Assembly (NCBI GenBank): GCA_922989275.2
Contig: OV277866.1
Location: forward strand, 57,527,246-57,591,245
Direction of reading: 5' to 3'
Origin: Gari tellinella
Lineage: Eukaryota > Mollusca > Bivalvia > Cardiida > Psammobiidae
DNA: 64,000 nt
Positions 62,045 to 64,000 of this stretch are shown one piece after another. How positions within the stretch are numbered: position 1 is the first letter of the stretch; the number at the start of each line of letters is the position of its first letter. The notes under the pieces are model-generated. The model searched no databases and had not been told where the DNA came from. It saw nothing but the letters and a program-made list of their open reading frames with translations. Made by a program: the position numbers and the translations under genes.

Positions 62045-63175
62045 GTAATTGTTAACAGTTCCCTCACTGATTATTTATAGACAAAAGAGAATGCTTTATG
62101 CTTTACCAAAACACATTACATTTACATGTATACTTAAACTATTACTTTCTTTGCAAAAAGTTTTGAGCCATGTCAGACGCCATGTTACCCGGCGTCTAAC
62201 AATTCTGCAATGTTTTTGTCACTCATATTAATATGAAAATTAATGTAGGATTTTCTTTAGCCCTTTCAGTCCTAAATATCTCTTGTTGGTATTTATTATC
62301 CTTTTAGACTCTTCTAGAACAGGCATTTTGAACCAGTCTACTGTTCATTGTTTTACATGACAACTAAAAAGAATGAAAATATCAAACAGAGCAGACCCTG
62401 ATCAGAGGGTTCCTATAGGAGCCCTCTGATCAGGGTCTGCACCGTTTGCATATGTCATCAGTAATCTCCATAGAGGGCTGTAGGGTTGAAAGGGTTAAAA
62501 CACGTTATTGCAATGCGTTTGTGTTTAGTTCAGGTAAGACACTGTACCAACTCCGTCCAATGTTAGGATTTATCATTTGACTGATACATCGTTTGGCAAA
62601 TATATTATATCTAAGCGCAGTAAAACGAAAACGAAATAACGAAATATTGGATTAAAAAATGAACATCCCTAAAGAACGTATGATAAAGTTGACCTGATAT
62701 AACGAGGTTTGTTTATAACTAAAGAAATCAGACGGTCCTGGAGACTTCGTTATTTAGTGGGCTTTATTGTATACAGTCGAACTTCGATTTCTCAAACTCG
62801 GTTAAATCGAAAATACCCGTATTTTAATGTTAAAACGTGGCTTAGCCACGTTTTAACTTTGAAATATGGGTATGTTCGACCTAACCGAGCATGAAATAAT
62901 GCAGTGCATGTGTCGAACTATCGGATATTTCGAGTTAAGCGAGTTCGAGATATCGAAGTTCGACTGTAATTTATTACGTTCTTGTTCCATAATCTAAAAG
63001 ACACTGCCAAGAAATCTCCCTGGTAATACGAGGCAGACTGTGGGTGATGCTGACCATGGTACTGATAAAGGTCTTCAGTTTGTACCGTCTAGTTGGGACT
63101 GGCGGGAGCATGGCGCAGTCACTTCGGTGAAAAACCAAGGAATGTCGCCAGCTGTTGCTGCGATTGTTGTTACAG
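61784..63175 (+). CDS. Cathepsin L-like cysteine protease, 5' part, active site scrambled
   Basis: Two exons (61784-62044, 63001-63175) join in phase 0 and continue beyond 64000. They encode a signal peptide, an I29 propeptide-like inhibitor segment and the first part of the papain-fold enzyme. The second exon ends in phase 1 after TG, where cathepsin L genes usually have an intron. Such enzymes degrade proteins in lysosomes or digestive gland. Here the stretch after KNQG reads MSPAVAAIVVTG, where the family has QCGSCWAF, so the catalytic cysteine is missing. Pseudogene, pseudoenzyme or sequence error are all possible. Confidence 0.65.
62088..62245 (+). mobile_element. M1 fragment in protease intron
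   Basis: CTTAAACTATTACTTTCTTT then AAAGTTTTGAGCCATGTCAG and tip GACGCCATGTTACCCGGCGT. Ends missing. Confidence 0.55.
62261..62494 (+). mobile_element. P4 MITE in protease intron
   Basis: Left flank TTAG, right TTAA (62495-62498). Hairpin AGCAGACCCTGATCAGAGGG pairs with CCCTCTGATCAGGGTCTGC around TTCCTATAGGAG. Confidence 0.75.
62774..62966. mobile_element. M2 MITE, 34 bp before a splice acceptor
   Basis: TA flanks. CAGTCGAACTTCGATTTC to ATATCGAAGTTCGACTG. Centre TGTTAAAACGTGGCTTAGCC with its complement. Confidence 0.85.
63001..63175 (+). CDS. Cathepsin L-like gene, mature N-terminus exon
   Basis: Acceptor CATAATCTAAAAG, a weak pyrimidine tract. Encodes FVPSSWDWREHGAVTSVKNQ, the standard mature start, then GMSPAV. 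The codon aligned with catalytic Cys25 (63154-63156) is GTT, and the next (Trp26) is GCT. One frame over, the same bases read AGC TGT TG, the expected Ser-Cys-Trp, which points to two compensating indels. Donor GTATTG at 63176. Confidence 0.65.
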
Positions 63176-63207
63176 GTATTGTGCGGGAATGCTTTCCCTG
63201 TAATCTT

Positions 63208-63370
63208 GCAATGTCACTGCCATGATACCGTCCGTTTCAATTGTTCGTCTACTTTTATTTATCAAATTTGAAATATAATGGATTATTTTTACTTAAAAAG
63301 CATTGATATTAGTTATTAGTGTGAATGTCAAGCCGTTAGGATTCTGATCAGGTTCTAAACTGTTTGCAAT
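63208..63370 (+). mobile_element. P3 MITE, decayed
   Basis: TGTCACTGCCATGATACCGT, AATTGTTCGTCTACTTTTA, then AAGCCGTTAGGATTCTGATC and CTAAACTGTTTGC. Confidence 0.5.
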
Positions 63371-64000
63371 TATGTATTGTGAGGTGGGGTTGTTGTTGTT
63401 TTTTTTTTGGGGGGGGGGGGTTGTCTGGTTTGTTTATGCGTTGGTGTTGTTAATGTTGTTGTTGTTGGTTTATTTGATGGGTTCTATGAGGTGGGGTTGT
63501 ATTTTTTATGCTTCTATACTTTATTCACTCCGTCTAATCAGTTTGGAGAGGGTTGACGTGGATAATCCCTAAGCATCTATTACAAAAGTAAAGTACTTTT
63601 AAAAGAGCATATAATTCAACATTTCAAAGAAAACATTTTCTATCATATTTCTTATCACTTTCTAATCTTCTCTCTCTTTTTCTTTCTATTGTGTTTCTTT
63701 AGAGTATGGACATGTTATATATATGTTTTTCATGTTTTTACTCTTAGGAGCTCTCCCCCTGCTGAAACTATGTCGAACTATAAGAATTATCGTAGACATT
63801 GCAATATTACACAACAATATACTGTTGTTTTGTTATTGGGTCTAATAAACATAACACAAATGCAATACAACATATTTTTTGTCTAAAATGAATGTAGATA
63901 TCTTATTGCTTAATTCAATTCTAAATCATTACATAAAGCTTCGAAACATGCATATTACATAAAACGTGTGTAGCACATGCGTCACAGTCCTGCCTTTAGA
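63371..64000. other. Intron DNA with low-complexity G/T tract
   Basis: 63385-63480 is GTTGTTGTT-rich with a run of G (about 63410-63420). No exon of the protease could be recognised before the window ends. Confidence 0.4.

Overview
The window looks like about 64 kb of nuclear DNA from a mollusc, most likely a bivalve. The evidence is phase-consistent exons split by long AT-rich introns, a C-type lectin / PAN / mucin membrane-protein gene, a cathepsin-L-like gene, LINEs with GAAT, AATC or ATTCA tails, and repeat types I associate with bivalves. Dreissena is my guess at genus and cannot be shown from the sequence alone. I see no prokaryotic operons, CRISPR array or integrated virus.

Host genes, both on the + strand. 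(1) Five coding exons (18142-18202, 22286-22460, 24025-24251, 26575-26838, 36622-37463) join with matching phases 1, 2, 1, 1 into one 520-codon frame. It encodes a signal peptide, a C-type lectin-like domain, a PAN/apple-like domain, a Thr/Ser/Pro mucin stalk and one transmembrane helix. (2) The 5' part of a papain-family (cathepsin L-like) protease occupies 61784-63175 in two exons and runs off the right edge; its catalytic-Cys motif is scrambled. A degraded P2X7-C-terminal-like fragment may lie at 46442-46830.

Repeats fill most of the rest. Names used below. TA-flanked, CAGT-ended (Tc1/mariner-like MITEs): M1 (ends CAGTGGAGAA, about 245 bp, about 30 copies; + means the AATAAACGCG end comes first), M2 (ends CAGTCGAACTTCG, about 193 bp), M3 (ends CAGTGCTCCCTC, about 300-365 bp), M4 (ends CAGTGGTAAATACG, 1,375 bp). 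TTAA-flanked, CCC-ended (piggyBac-like MITEs): P1 (CCCTTTACCYCATAGCC), P2 (CCCATTTGCGCCCAGTGG), P3 (CCCTTCACTGCC), P4 (CCCTTTGAACCC / CTCTTTCCTCCC), P5 (AGGGACTCGCAACC, contains a tRNA-like sequence). Two larger elements, S1 (AGCTCACCTGAG, seven internal tandem units) and S2 (TTATGCCCCCGG), sit inside P2 copies. A nearly intact LINE with an SGNH-esterase/zinc-knuckle ORF1 and an endonuclease-RT ORF2 lies on the minus strand at 28790-32620, and a decayed second LINE lies at 33085-35276 (+).

The most unusual pattern is that M1, M3, P2, P3 and P4, which have unrelated ends and two kinds of target site, carry related central hairpins (arms beginning GCAAACAG and running through GATCAGA into a variable GC-rich tip). 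At least nine nested insertions give a readable order of events. Layout: 1-18 kb repeats and decayed sequence; 18-37.5 kb lectin gene with TE-filled introns; 37.5-46 kb nested repeats; 46-49.3 kb a lower-repeat island; 49.3-61.7 kb MITE clusters; 61.7-64 kb protease gene. Boundaries of decayed repeats are estimates by eye.
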